From contig NZ_BMVP01000003.1 in assembly GCF_014650775.1 (NCBI RefSeq), positions 124,001 to 188,000 of the forward strand: a stretch of 64,000 nt of DNA. The letters run 5' to 3'. The translations under genes and the position numbers were made by a program. The DNA is from Streptomyces cirratus (lineage in GTDB: Bacteria; Actinomycetota; Actinomycetes; Streptomycetales; Streptomycetaceae). The notes below the pieces were generated by a model. That model was not told the origin of the DNA and did not search any database. It saw only the letters and a program-made list of their open reading frames with translations. Of the stretch, positions 15,935-24,732 are shown piece by piece. How positions within the stretch are numbered: the first letter of the stretch is position 1; each line of letters starts with the position of its first letter.

Positions 15935-17416
15935 ATGCCCCCCGCGATATCCGTACCCGGCCCGCGCCCCCGGGCCGTCGTACCCGTACTCGCCTTCTGC
16001 GGCGTGGTCGTCGCCGTCATGCAGACGCTGGTGGTCCCGCTGCTGCCGCACGTCCCCGACCTGACGGGGGCCAGTCCGGGCGCCGCGGGCTGGCTGGTGA
16101 CCATCACCCTCCTCACCGGTGCGGTCTTCACCCCGGTGCTCGGCCGCGTGGGTGACATGTACGGGAAGCGACGCGTACTGCTCGCCTCGCTGGGGGTGCT
16201 GACCGTCGGCTCCGTGCTCTGCGCGGTCAGCTCCCACATCGGCGTGCTGATCACCGGCCGCGCCCTCCAGGGCGCGGCTCTCGCGGTGATCCCCCTCGGC
16301 ATCAGCATCATCCGCGACGAACTCCCCGCCGACCGGGTGCTGTCGTCGATCGCCCTCATGAGCTCGACCCTCGGCATCGGTGCGGCGATCGGCCTGCCGG
16401 TGGCCGCGCTGGTCATCGAGAACTTCGACTGGCACACCATGTTCTGGGCATCGGCCGCCCTCGGCTTGCTCGATCTGCTCCTCGTGCTGTGGATCGTCCC
16501 CGAGTCCGCGGTGCGCTCCCGCGGGCGCTTCGACGTCCTGGGCACGGTGGGCCTGAGCGCTTTCCTCGTCGGGCTGCTGCTCGCGATCACCCAGGGCGCG
16601 GACTGGGGCTGGACCTCGGCGCGCACGCTGGGCCTGTTCGGGGCCTCGGTGGCCGTGGGCCTGCTCTGGGGACGGTTCGAACTGCGCGCCCCCTCCCCCA
16701 TGGTGGACCTGCGGGTCTCCGCCCGGCCCGCCGTGCTGCTCACGAACGTCGCGGCCCTGCTGATCGGTTTCGCCTTCTACGCCAACTCCCTGGTCACCGG
16801 CCAGATGGTGCAGGAGCCCACCAGCACGGGGTACGGGCTCGGCGCCTCCATCGTGGTGAGCGGACTGTGCCTGCTGCCCGGCGGCCTGGCCATGGTGGCC
16901 CTCTCTCCCGTCTCGGCGCGGATCTCCGCCGCCTACGGGCCCCGTACCGCGCTCGCGCTCGCCGCCGTCGTCATGGCCGTCGGCTACGTGGTCCGCTTCT
17001 TCACCAGCCACAGTCTCTGGCTGATCGTGGCCGGTGCCACCGTCGTCGCTTCCGGTACGGCGATCGCGTACTCGGCGCTGCCCGCGCTCGTGATGCGGGC
17101 CGTGCCGGTGAGCGAGACGGCGGCGGCCAACGGGCTGAACACCCTGATGCGTTCGGTCGGCCAGGCCTGCTGCAGCGCGGTGGTCGCCGCCGTGCTGGCC
17201 CACGTGACGTTCGTGGCCGGCGGCCGCACCGCCCCGACCCTGCACGCCTACCTGCTGATCTTCCTGATCGCCGGCGGAGCCGCGCTCGCGGCTCTCGGCG
17301 CCACGCTGTTCCTGCCGTCGGACCGGCCCGGGCGCGGTGCGCTGCGCGGCCGCGGCTGCGAGGGCGGTACGGTCACGGTGTCAGCGTCCGTGACCGCCGC
17401 CCAGGAGGGCGCATGA
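15935..17416 (+). CDS. MFS drug-exporter-type transporter (DHA2-like)
   Basis: A 493-residue membrane protein with about 12-14 transmembrane helices. It carries the MFS motif A variant GRVGDMYGKRRVLL between helices 2 and 3 and a motif C-like STLGIGAAIGLPVAALV segment in helix 5, both typical of drug/H+ antiporters. ATG at 15935 follows CTGGAGCAGC. Its stop overlaps the start of the TetR gene (ATGA at 17413), so exporter and regulator are made together. Substrate unknown. The upstream GTGCAC array suggests tight control. Confidence 0.87.
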   Translation: MPPAISVPGPRPRAVVPVLAFCGVVVAVMQTLVVPLLPHVPDLTGASPGAAGWLVTITLLTGAVFTPVLGRVGDMYGKRRVLLASLGVLTVGSVLCAVSSHIGVLITGRALQGAALAVIPLGISIIRDELPADRVLSSIALMSSTLGIGAAIGLPVAALVIENFDWHTMFWASAALGLLDLLLVLWIVPESAVRSRGRFDVLGTVGLSAFLVGLLLAITQGADWGWTSARTLGLFGASVAVGLLWGRFELRAPSPMVDLRVSARPAVLLTNVAALLIGFAFYANSLVTGQMVQEPTSTGYGLGASIVVSGLCLLPGGLAMVALSPVSARISAAYGPRTALALAAVVMAVGYVVRFFTSHSLWLIVAGATVVASGTAIAYSALPALVMRAVPVSETAAANGLNTLMRSVGQACCSAVVAAVLAHVTFVAGGRTAPTLHAYLLIFLIAGGAALAALGATLFLPSDRPGRGALRGRGCEGGTVTVSASVTAAQEGA

Positions 17417-18003
17417 GCAGCACCGACGGGTCCGTCGCCGCCACGGCCGATGCGCAGGCGGGTGCCGAGACCGGACGTGAGGCCATCGTGCGGGCCGCAC
17501 GGCGGGCGTTCACGCTGCGGCCGTACGCCGAGGTCACGATGCGCGGCATCGCCGCCGCCGCCGGGGTGAGCCCGTCGCTGATCGTGAAACGGTTCGGCAG
17601 CAAGGAAGCCCTGTTCAACACCGTCGTCGATTTCCGCTCGGCCGCCGACGAGCTCTTCGCCGCTCCGCCGTCCGCGCTGGGACGGCACCTGGTCCTGACC
17701 ATGGTCGAGCTGCGTGAGCGGTTTCGGGGGGACCCGCTGCTGCGGGTCGTCTTCTCCCTCGGCATCGAGGACGAGCGCACCCTGCTCCGCGCGCGGTTTC
17801 GCGAACAGGTCACCGACCGGCTGGCCGCGGCGCTGACCGGACCGGACGCGCAGCTGCGGGCCGAGCTCATCGCCGGACAGCTGCTGGGTCTGGGCGCCAC
17901 CTTGAGCCTGCACCGGCCGGACGGCGCCGGCTCGCACGCCACCGCCGAACGCCTCGCGGACCTGTACGCGCCCGGCCTCCAGCGGCTCATCGACGGCGCC
18001 TGA
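17413..18003 (+). CDS. TetR-family regulator of the upstream MFS gene
   Basis: A 196-residue regulator with a clear N-terminal HTH (TMRGIAAAAGVSPSLIVKRFGSKEALF). The C-terminal half is a helical ligand-binding domain. Its start overlaps the exporter stop by 4 bases. The co-transcribed layout makes it the likely repressor acting at the GTGCAC repeats about 1.5 kb upstream. Confidence 0.88.
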   Translation: MSSTDGSVAATADAQAGAETGREAIVRAARRAFTLRPYAEVTMRGIAAAAGVSPSLIVKRFGSKEALFNTVVDFRSAADELFAAPPSALGRHLVLTMVELRERFRGDPLLRVVFSLGIEDERTLLRARFREQVTDRLAAALTGPDAQLRAELIAGQLLGLGATLSLHRPDGAGSHATAERLADLYAPGLQRLIDGA

Positions 18004-18083
18004 CCCCGGGCCGGGCGCGTACAGGTCCGCTCCCAGCGCATGAAATCGGCGCGTCGAAGCATGTGCGTGGGATGGAATGCGTG

Positions 18084-19073
18084 ATGTACGAGGAACGGTC
18101 CGGCCGGTCGGAGAGCGTGGAGTGCGGACTGGAGGACGAGACCTGCCAGCTGGTGTTGAAGCGGCTGCGCGGGCTGGGTGAGGGCGAGTTCGGCTGGGTG
18201 CGCCTGGTCGATCCGGCCGAGGCGGAACTGGTGCAGCTGGCCGAGGAGTTGGGCCTGCACCCCCTCGCGGTCGAGGACGCGGTCCAGGCACGGCAGCGCC
18301 CCAAGCGTGAGCGCTTCGGTGACGTGCTGGCCGTCGCGCTCAAGACGCTCTGGTACGTCGATGCGGACACGGCGGTGGAGACGGGGCAGCTGATGGTCTT
18401 CGTCGGCCCCCGGTACGTGCTCACCGTGCGGCACGGTCCGGTCGACCCGGCCGCCGAAGCCGCGCGCCGGCTCGACGCGGACCCGGGCATGCTGCGTTTC
18501 GGCCCGCTGTCCGTCCTGCACGCCGTGCTCGATGTGGTCGTGGACGCCTACAGCGACAGCGCCGACAAGGTGCGGGCCGCGCTCACCGCGCTGGAGGACT
18601 GCGTCTTCTCCACCTCCCGCGTCGACCACACCGAGGCGATCTACTCCCTCAAGCGGGAGGTGCGGGAGTTCCGTGACGCGGTCCAGCCCCTGGTCCCCGT
18701 ACTGCACGGGCTGCCGGCCGGCCCGGTGCAGGACGGGCAGAGCCCGCCGCCCAAGGTGCTGCCCTACTTCCGCGATGTCGCCGACCATCTGAGCCGCGCG
18801 GACACCGAGGTCCGGTCCCTGGACGAGCTGTTGACCTCGGTCCTGGACGCACAGCAGGCGCGGGTGGGCACCTGGCAGAACGACGACATGCGCCGCATCT
18901 CGGCCTGGGCAGCGATCTTCGCGATCCCGACCATGGTCGCCGGTGTCTACGGGATGAACTTCGAGCACATGCCCGAGCTCGGCTGGACCTACGGCTATCC
19001 GCTCGCCCTCGCTCTCATGGCGCTGGCCTCCGGACTCCTCTACCGCGCCTTCCGCCGCAACGGCTGGCTCTAG
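18084..19073 (+). CDS. corA: CorA-family magnesium/cobalt transporter
   Basis: A protein of about 329 residues. The N-terminal cytoplasmic domain (FGWVRLVDPAEAELVQLAEE and so on) is followed by a long helical stalk and two C-terminal transmembrane helices. The first helix ends with YGMNF, the CorA selectivity signature GMN. The last residues are basic (RAFRRNGWL) as usual. The start is uncertain: GTG 18063, ATG 18072 and ATG 18084 are all in frame and none has a strong ribosome-binding site. Confidence 0.9.
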   Translation: MYEERSGRSESVECGLEDETCQLVLKRLRGLGEGEFGWVRLVDPAEAELVQLAEELGLHPLAVEDAVQARQRPKRERFGDVLAVALKTLWYVDADTAVETGQLMVFVGPRYVLTVRHGPVDPAAEAARRLDADPGMLRFGPLSVLHAVLDVVVDAYSDSADKVRAALTALEDCVFSTSRVDHTEAIYSLKREVREFRDAVQPLVPVLHGLPAGPVQDGQSPPPKVLPYFRDVADHLSRADTEVRSLDELLTSVLDAQQARVGTWQNDDMRRISAWAAIFAIPTMVAGVYGMNFEHMPELGWTYGYPLALALMALASGLLYRAFRRNGWL

Positions 19074-19107
19074 GCCGACGGCGGGCCCGTCGGGGCGCGG
19101 GACGGAT

Positions 19108-19223
19108 CCCGGTCCGGAGCAGTTGTCGGCCAGGAAGACCTCCAGGGTCTCGCGCAGCATCCCCTCGGCCGGTACGCCCGCCAGCAGTTCGGCGAGGGTG
19201 TCCAGCTGCTCGACCCCCGCGCA
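19108..19223 (-). pseudogene. Possible remnant of a PucR/CdaR-type regulator
   Basis: The minus strand encodes EQLDTLAELLAGVPAEGML and then RETLEVFLADNCS. This resembles the helix preceding the C-terminal HTH of PucR-type regulators (LLxTLxxFLxxNxS). The HTH itself and the rest of the protein are missing. Weak evidence; could be coincidental. Confidence 0.25.
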
Positions 19224-19514
19224 CCGCAACCTCCGCGTCCGCCGCCGTGAGGGCGAACCGGGCCCTCGGTCCCGGCGGCCCGCGCGCCTGTGCCGGGGCG
19301 CAGGTCCGTCCCCGGGCCCCGCATGCCTGGAGCAGCGGCCACCCCGGGCGGAGCCGGCCGCCTGGTCGCCCCCGCCGGCCGGGTCCTCGTGGAGCACGGC
19401 CAGCGTTCCGGCCACCGCGTACGGGACTGCGTCCAGGTGCGCCAGTGCCTCGGCCAGGGCGTTGCCCGAGGTCGCGGCGAGTGCGCGGTACGAGCCGCCC
19501 GGCGGCGCGAGGAC

Positions 19515-19757
19515 CGGAGCCGCTTCCTGCTGGCGGTCAGCGGCGGGGACGGGCACCACACCGTGCTGTCCTGGGCCGAACTGGACGCCGACTTCGGCGG
19601 TGCCCCGGTCCTGCTCGCCGCCCGGCTCGACGGGGCGGACCTCGACGGGGCGGGCGCGCAGCGGGTGGTTCCGTCGGACCGGTGCGGGGCGCGGTACGTC
19701 AGCGCCGTCACCCACGTGTGGTTCGGAGCACTGTCGCCGCCGAGCCCGGGGCGGTGA
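19515..19757 (+). pseudogene. C-terminal fragment of a molybdopterin-dependent oxidoreductase-like protein
   Basis: The frame reads FLLAVSGGDGHHTVLSWAEL, then DADFGGAPVLLA and QRVVPSDRCGARYVSAVTHVW. This matches the end of small sulfite-oxidase-type molybdopterin domains (pattern VVPGDxxGxRYV). Upstream sequence in all frames does not continue the domain, so the N-terminal two-thirds are gone. It lies in a 760-base gap between corA and the glycosidase gene that holds no intact gene. Confidence 0.45.
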
Positions 19758-19832
19758 GCCGCTGGTGCCCGCGTGGGCGTGGCGGCGGGGTGTGGCCGGG
19801 CGAAGACGGATATACCCCTTGCGGGAGGTGCC

Positions 19833-22538
19833 GTGTCCGTTCGCCGTCTTGCCCTCGTCCTCGCCGGTCCGGCCCTGGCGCTCGCGCTCGCCGCCGGGGC
19901 GTCCGGGGCGGCTCCCGTGCCGCGGACCGGGCCGGTGCCGGGTTCCCCGGTGACCGTCGTCGCCCCGCTCCCCGGCAGTGTGACGGCCCTGGCCGGGTAC
20001 GCGGTCCAGGCGGCGGCGAAGGTCAAAGACTCCGCGGCAGCGGTGTCCAGCCCCGGCTATCCGGCGGCCGGGTGGTATCCGGCGGGCCCGCGTTCCACCG
20101 TCCTCGCGGCCCTCCTCGCCGCGGGCGCCTACCCGGACCCCTTCTACTCCACCCGCCAGCGGCTCATCCCGAGCTCGGACTTCGCGGCGCCCTGGTGGTA
20201 CCGGTCCGATTTCGCCGTCGCCGACACCACGGCCCGTACCCACCTCGATTTCAGCGGGGTGGTCTCCGCCGCCGACGTGTTCGTCAACGGCCGCCCGGTC
20301 GCCACCGCGCGCACCGTCGCCGGCGCCTACACCCGGCACGAGCTCGACATCACCGCGCTGGTCCGGGCGGGCACCAATACCGTCGCCTTCCGGGTCCGGC
20401 CCAACGATCCGCGCAAGCACCTGACGATGGGCTGGCTCGACTGGATCCAGCCGCCGCCCGACCGCAACATGGGCATCGTCCGTGACGTCACCGTGCGCCG
20501 CAGCGGGCCGGTCGCCCTGCGCGACGCGCACGTGGTGAGCGCCCTGGCGCTGCCCTCGCTGTCCTCGGCCGAGCTGACCGTCAAGGCCCGGGTGCGCAAC
20601 GACAGCGCCCGTACCGTCACCGCCACGGTGTCCGGCACGGCCGGTCCGGCCGCCGTCAGCCGGCGCGTCACCCTCGCCCCGCACGAGACGAAGACCGTCG
20701 TCTTCTCCCCCGCCGACCACCCCGCGCTCCGGCTGCGCTCGCCCCGCGTGTGGTGGCCGGCCGCGATGGGCCACCAGCCCCTCTACGGGCTCCACCTGAC
20801 CGCGACCGTGCAAGGTGCGGCCTCCGACACCGCCCACACCTCCTTCGGTATCCGCGATGTGCGGGCGCCCCTCAACGCCGACGGCGCCCGCCAGTACGTG
20901 ATCAACGGGCGCCCGCTCCTGATCAAGGGGGCCGGCTGGTCTCCCGACGCGTTCTTGCGCTGGGACCGCACCTACGCGGAGGACCGGCTGCGGTACGCCC
21001 TCGACCTGGGCCTGAACACCCTGCGCCTGGAGGGGCACATCGAACCCGACGAGTTCTTCGACCTCGCCGACCGGTACGGGATCCTGACGCTGCCCGGCTG
21101 GGAGTGCTGCGACAAGTGGGAGGGCGAGGTCAACGGCGAGGGGAGCGGGGAGGGGTGGGACGCCGCCGATCACCTGGTCGCCCGGGCCTCCATGGCCGCC
21201 GAGGCGGCCCGGCTCCGCCGGCACCCGAGCGTGATCTCCTTCCTGATCGGCAGCGACGCCGCACCGAACGCGGAGATCGAACGGGGCTACGTCGACGCGC
21301 TGCGGGCCGCCGACTGGAGGGCCCCGGTGGTGGCCGCGGCCTCCGACGCCTCCGCGCCGCTCACCGGGCGTTCCGGGATGCGGATGACCGGCCCGTACGA
21401 CTGGGTGCCACCCGGGTACTGGTACGAGAAGCGGGCGGGCGGCGCGACCGGTTTCAACTCCGAGACCAGCGCCGGGCCGGACGTCCCGACCCTCGACACG
21501 CTGCGCCGCATGATGTCCCCGGCCGAGCTGGAGTCGCTGTGGCAGGAGCCGTCCGCCGCCCAGTACCACCGCTCCCCCTCGGCCGTCTTCGCGACCCTCG
21601 AGCTGTACGACACCGCCCTGGCGGCCCGTTACGGCGCCCCGACCGGCCTGGAGGACTACGTCCGCAAGGCGCAGCTCGCCCAGTACGAGAACGTCCGCGC
21701 CCAGTTCGAGGCCTACGCCCGCAACGCCAAGGACGCCTCCGCGCCGTCGACGGGAGTGGTGTACTGGATGTTCAACAGCGGTTGGACCTCCCTGCACTGG
21801 CAGCTGGTGGACCGCTACCTCGACCAGGGCGGCGCCTACTTCGGCGCGAAGAAGGCGAACGAGCCGCTGCACGTCCAGTACGGGTACGACGACCGCTCGG
21901 TATCGGTCGTCAACAACCGGACCTCCCCGGCCTCCCGCCTGACGGCCCGCGTGACGCTCTTCTCCACCGACGGTGTGCGGCGGTACGACCGGGCGGTGAC
22001 CGGCCTGCGCGTCGCGGGCGGCGGCACGGCCACCACCGCGCTGGCGGTCCCCGCGCGTGTCCCGGGCCTGTCCACGACGTACCTGGCCCGGCTGTTGCTC
22101 ACGGACGACGCCGGGCACGAGGTGAGCCGGAACGTGTACTGGCTCTCCACGGAGGAGGACGTGCTCGACTACGCGGACACCGACTGGTACCACACGCCCG
22201 CCACCTCCTACGCCGACCTGCGCGGGCTGAGCTCGATGGAGCGGGCGGCAGTCGCCGCGTCCGCGACGACGACGCAGGACGGTGCGGGGACCTCCACGAC
22301 GACGGTGACCCTGCGGCACTCCGGCCACGGCCGGACGCCGGCACTGCTGACCGACGTACATCTGGTCGGGGCGCGGGGCGAGCCGGTGCTGCCGGTGCGG
22401 TGGAGCGACAACCAGGTCACCCTCTGGCCGGGCGAGTCGGTCACCCTGACGGCGACCTACCGCACCGCCGATCTGCGCGGCGCCGCGCCCCGGCTGCGCG
22501 TCTCGGGCTGGAACACGCCGCCGTCCGTGTCCCGGTGA
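19833..22538 (+). CDS. Secreted glycoside hydrolase family 2 exo-beta-D-glucosaminidase-like enzyme
   Basis: A 901-residue exported protein: signal peptide (SVRRLALVLAGPALALALAA), jelly-roll sugar-binding domain, immunoglobulin-like domain, TIM barrel, and C-terminal beta domains. Catalytic motifs match the CsxA-type exo-chitosanase branch of GH2: acid/base Asp475 in IGSDAAPN and nucleophile Glu544 in FNSETSAG; ITLPGWECCDKWE is also characteristic. It should remove glucosamine from chitosan ends outside the cell. GTG at 19833 has GGGAGG 4 bases upstream; the longer frame from 19773 would bury the signal peptide. Confidence 0.87.
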   Translation: MSVRRLALVLAGPALALALAAGASGAAPVPRTGPVPGSPVTVVAPLPGSVTALAGYAVQAAAKVKDSAAAVSSPGYPAAGWYPAGPRSTVLAALLAAGAYPDPFYSTRQRLIPSSDFAAPWWYRSDFAVADTTARTHLDFSGVVSAADVFVNGRPVATARTVAGAYTRHELDITALVRAGTNTVAFRVRPNDPRKHLTMGWLDWIQPPPDRNMGIVRDVTVRRSGPVALRDAHVVSALALPSLSSAELTVKARVRNDSARTVTATVSGTAGPAAVSRRVTLAPHETKTVVFSPADHPALRLRSPRVWWPAAMGHQPLYGLHLTATVQGAASDTAHTSFGIRDVRAPLNADGARQYVINGRPLLIKGAGWSPDAFLRWDRTYAEDRLRYALDLGLNTLRLEGHIEPDEFFDLADRYGILTLPGWECCDKWEGEVNGEGSGEGWDAADHLVARASMAAEAARLRRHPSVISFLIGSDAAPNAEIERGYVDALRAADWRAPVVAAASDASAPLTGRSGMRMTGPYDWVPPGYWYEKRAGGATGFNSETSAGPDVPTLDTLRRMMSPAELESLWQEPSAAQYHRSPSAVFATLELYDTALAARYGAPTGLEDYVRKAQLAQYENVRAQFEAYARNAKDASAPSTGVVYWMFNSGWTSLHWQLVDRYLDQGGAYFGAKKANEPLHVQYGYDDRSVSVVNNRTSPASRLTARVTLFSTDGVRRYDRAVTGLRVAGGGTATTALAVPARVPGLSTTYLARLLLTDDAGHEVSRNVYWLSTEEDVLDYADTDWYHTPATSYADLRGLSSMERAAVAASATTTQDGAGTSTTTVTLRHSGHGRTPALLTDVHLVGARGEPVLPVRWSDNQVTLWPGESVTLTATYRTADLRGAAPRLRVSGWNTPPSVSR

Positions 22539-22689
22539 GTGCGGCCGGTTCCCTGCCCGGCCGCGTCCGGACGGCAATCACCACGCGACCGTATGAAATG
22601 TGCCGCGGGACGAACCGGGTCATCATGGCGGGAGGCGGGCGTGCCGCTCCCGGGTGCCCGGGCAGCGCCTCGCGGCCGGGAGGTGACGG

Positions 22690-22797
22690 GTGAGTCTGGA
22701 CGAGTCACAGAGGGCCTGGGCCGTGATCGTCTGCGTCGTGGCCGTCATCCTCGCCGACCTCTCGGCGATCATCCTGATGAACACCGTCGGGCGGTGA
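22690..22797 (+). CDS. 35-residue single-span membrane peptide
   Basis: A short frame with GTG start, GGGAGG ribosome-binding site 6 bases upstream, and stop at 22797. It begins SLDESQRAWAV and continues as one hydrophobic helix (VIVCVVAVILADLSAIILM) ending NTVGR. The strong ribosome-binding site and clean transmembrane pattern support a real small membrane protein. Function unknown. Confidence 0.55.
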   Translation: MSLDESQRAWAVIVCVVAVILADLSAIILMNTVGR

Positions 22798-23100
22798 ACC
22801 GGCACTATCCGGTCAGCCTGGGTGGACGTTCGGTGAACCGCGCGCGGCCGACAGCGGGTCAACCGGCCCCAATACGGACGCCGGACCACGTGTCACCCTC
22901 CGTTCGAGCGTGATCACGTACGGCACATCCTGGGCCTGAGCTGCCTGAACGACCGTTCGGTCACCGATAATCGAACGAGATGTCTGTAAATCGGTCATCG
23001 ATGTGCGCGCCCCCTTCACACCCGACAGACTCAGCAGCGTCCAGTCGACAGAACGCAGCCAAGTACTGCATCTGACCTTCGAATTGAAAGAGAGTCCGTC

Positions 23101-23520
23101 GTGCGTCACCGCATCGCTGCCGTCTCCGCTGCCGCCCTTCTCACCGTGGCCGGCGCCACCGGCATCGCGGAGGCCAAGCCCGCCAGCCTGTACGCCCCCT
23201 CCGCGGTGGTCCTCGCCGTGGGCCAGGGCGAGAACGGGGTCACCGTCGTACGGGCGGCCACCCTCAGCTGCGCTCCGACCGCCCAGGGCACGCACCCCGA
23301 CCCCAAGGCCGCCTGTACCGCGCTCGCCGCCACCGCCGGCAGCCTCGACACGCTCCTGGCCGCCCCGGACCGGCACCGCGTCTGCCCGATGCACTACGAC
23401 CCCGTCACCGTCACCGCGGACGGGGTCTGGCAGGGCAGCCGCATCTCCTGGAAGCACACCTTCGCCAACGCCTGCGCGATGTCCGCCACCTTCAACGGAA
23501 ATCCCGTCTTCGCCTTCTGA
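23101..23520 (+). CDS. Subtilisin inhibitor-like (SSI family) secreted protease inhibitor
   Basis: A 139-residue secreted protein with a signal peptide ending near EAKPAS. The SSI fold is indicated by LYAPSAVVLAVGQGE, four cysteines (57, 72, 95, 125) placed for two disulfides, and the reactive loop CPMHYDPV. By alignment with classical SSI (CPMVYDP), Met97 is P1 and His98 P1'. P1 Met predicts inhibition of subtilisin-like proteases. GTG at 23101 follows GAAAGAGAG. The 300 bases upstream hold a GACCG-tt-CGGTC palindrome (22950s) and no gene. Confidence 0.9.
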   Translation: MRHRIAAVSAAALLTVAGATGIAEAKPASLYAPSAVVLAVGQGENGVTVVRAATLSCAPTAQGTHPDPKAACTALAATAGSLDTLLAAPDRHRVCPMHYDPVTVTADGVWQGSRISWKHTFANACAMSATFNGNPVFAF

Positions 23521-23592
23521 CGGCCGTAGCCGAGCCCGGCGGACGGCGGGACGCGGCGCAACCGCAACGGCGGCTGCGCGTACCCTCGGCGT

Positions 23593-24549
23593 GTGTCAGC
23601 CTCCCGCCTCCGCCGTGTCGCCGTCCTCGTCCTGGACGGGGCGAAACCGCTCGATGTCGGTATCCCGGCGCAGGTCTTCACCACCCGGGCGAGCATGCCG
23701 TACGAGGTGCGGGTGTGCGGAGCGGCACCCGGCCCCGTGACCGGCGGGGACGGCCTGTCGTACTCCGTCTCCCACGGGCTCGACGCCCTCGCGTGGGCCG
23801 ACATCGTCTTCGTGCCCGGCTACCGGTTCCCGGACCGGGACGACCCGCCGCGGGCGGTGCTCGACGCGCTGGTCGCGGCCCACGGCCGGGGTGCGCGGCT
23901 CGCCGCCATCTCGACGGGCGCGTTCGCGCTCGCGGCCACCGGCCTGCTCGACGGCAAGCGCGCCACGACCCACTGGCACTACGCCCGGGCGCTCGCGGCC
24001 AGGCATCCGCTCGTCCGGCTCGACGAGAACGTGCTGTTCGTCGACGAAGGCAGCGTGCTGACCTCGGCGGGCGCCGCCTCGGGCATCGACCTGTGTCTGC
24101 ACATCCTGCGCCGTGACCTCGGTGTCGCCGCCTCCAACCACGCGGCCCGGCGCCTGGTCGCGGCCCCGTACCGCAGTGGCGGCCAGGCACAGTACGTGCC
24201 GCGCAGTGTGCCCGAGCCGCTGGGCGAGCGGTTCGCCGCGACGCGGGAGTGGGCGCTGCACCAGCTCGGGGAACCCCTGACCCTGGAGGCGCTCGCCGGG
24301 CACGCGGCGGTGTCGCCCCGGACGTTCTCGCGGCGCTTCGCCGAGGACACGGGGTACACGCCGATGCAGTGGGTGATGCGTGCCCGGATCGACGTGGCGC
24401 GGGAACTGCTCGAACGTTCGCAGCGCAGTGTGGAGCAGATCGCCGCCGATGTGGGGCTGGGCACCGGGGCGAACCTGCGGTTGCACTTCCAGCGCATCCT
24501 CGGCACCACGCCGAGCGAGTACCGGCGCACTTTCACCCGGGGCGGGTAG
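23593..24549 (+). CDS. GlxA-type AraC-family regulator (DJ-1/PfpI domain plus HTH)
   Basis: A 318-residue regulator. Residues 5-180 form a DJ-1/PfpI-like glutamine-amidotransferase fold (VAVLVLDGAKPLDVGIPAQVF, ATTHWHYA). At the nucleophile elbow it has AISTGAF with Ser107 where enzymes carry Cys, so it is a sensing rather than catalytic domain. Residues about 215-318 are a double AraC HTH (LTLEALAGHAAVSPRTFSRR, SVEQIAADVGLGTGANLRLHF). GTG at 23593 is the likely start. Target unknown. Confidence 0.88.
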   Translation: MSASRLRRVAVLVLDGAKPLDVGIPAQVFTTRASMPYEVRVCGAAPGPVTGGDGLSYSVSHGLDALAWADIVFVPGYRFPDRDDPPRAVLDALVAAHGRGARLAAISTGAFALAATGLLDGKRATTHWHYARALAARHPLVRLDENVLFVDEGSVLTSAGAASGIDLCLHILRRDLGVAASNHAARRLVAAPYRSGGQAQYVPRSVPEPLGERFAATREWALHQLGEPLTLEALAGHAAVSPRTFSRRFAEDTGYTPMQWVMRARIDVARELLERSQRSVEQIAADVGLGTGANLRLHFQRILGTTPSEYRRTFTRGG

Positions 24550-24732
24550 GGGCGGGCGGGGAGAAGTCCTGCCTGGTGGGGGCACCGTGGCGAGCCGTCG
24601 GCGACATCCTCTGCCAGACCCCTTTGACGAGATCATTTTGGCGAGATCCTTTCGAACCGTGGCAATCGCGCCTCTGTCCCGGGCTGGTACCGGGGGCGAA
24701 CCTGGGGGCGAACAGAGAAGGGGACACCGCTC

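Noticed and set aside
17373..22577. A 1.7-kilocodon open frame on the minus strand opposite the TetR, CorA and GH2 genes
   Set aside because: It is antisense to three genes with clear domains, has Arg/Gly/Pro/His-rich composition, and no recognisable motifs except a short stretch near 19108-19223 listed separately.
24670..24720. Two direct GGGGGCGAAC repeats upstream of gap
   Set aside because: Short, GC-rich and close to the ribosome-binding site; no support for a regulatory role.
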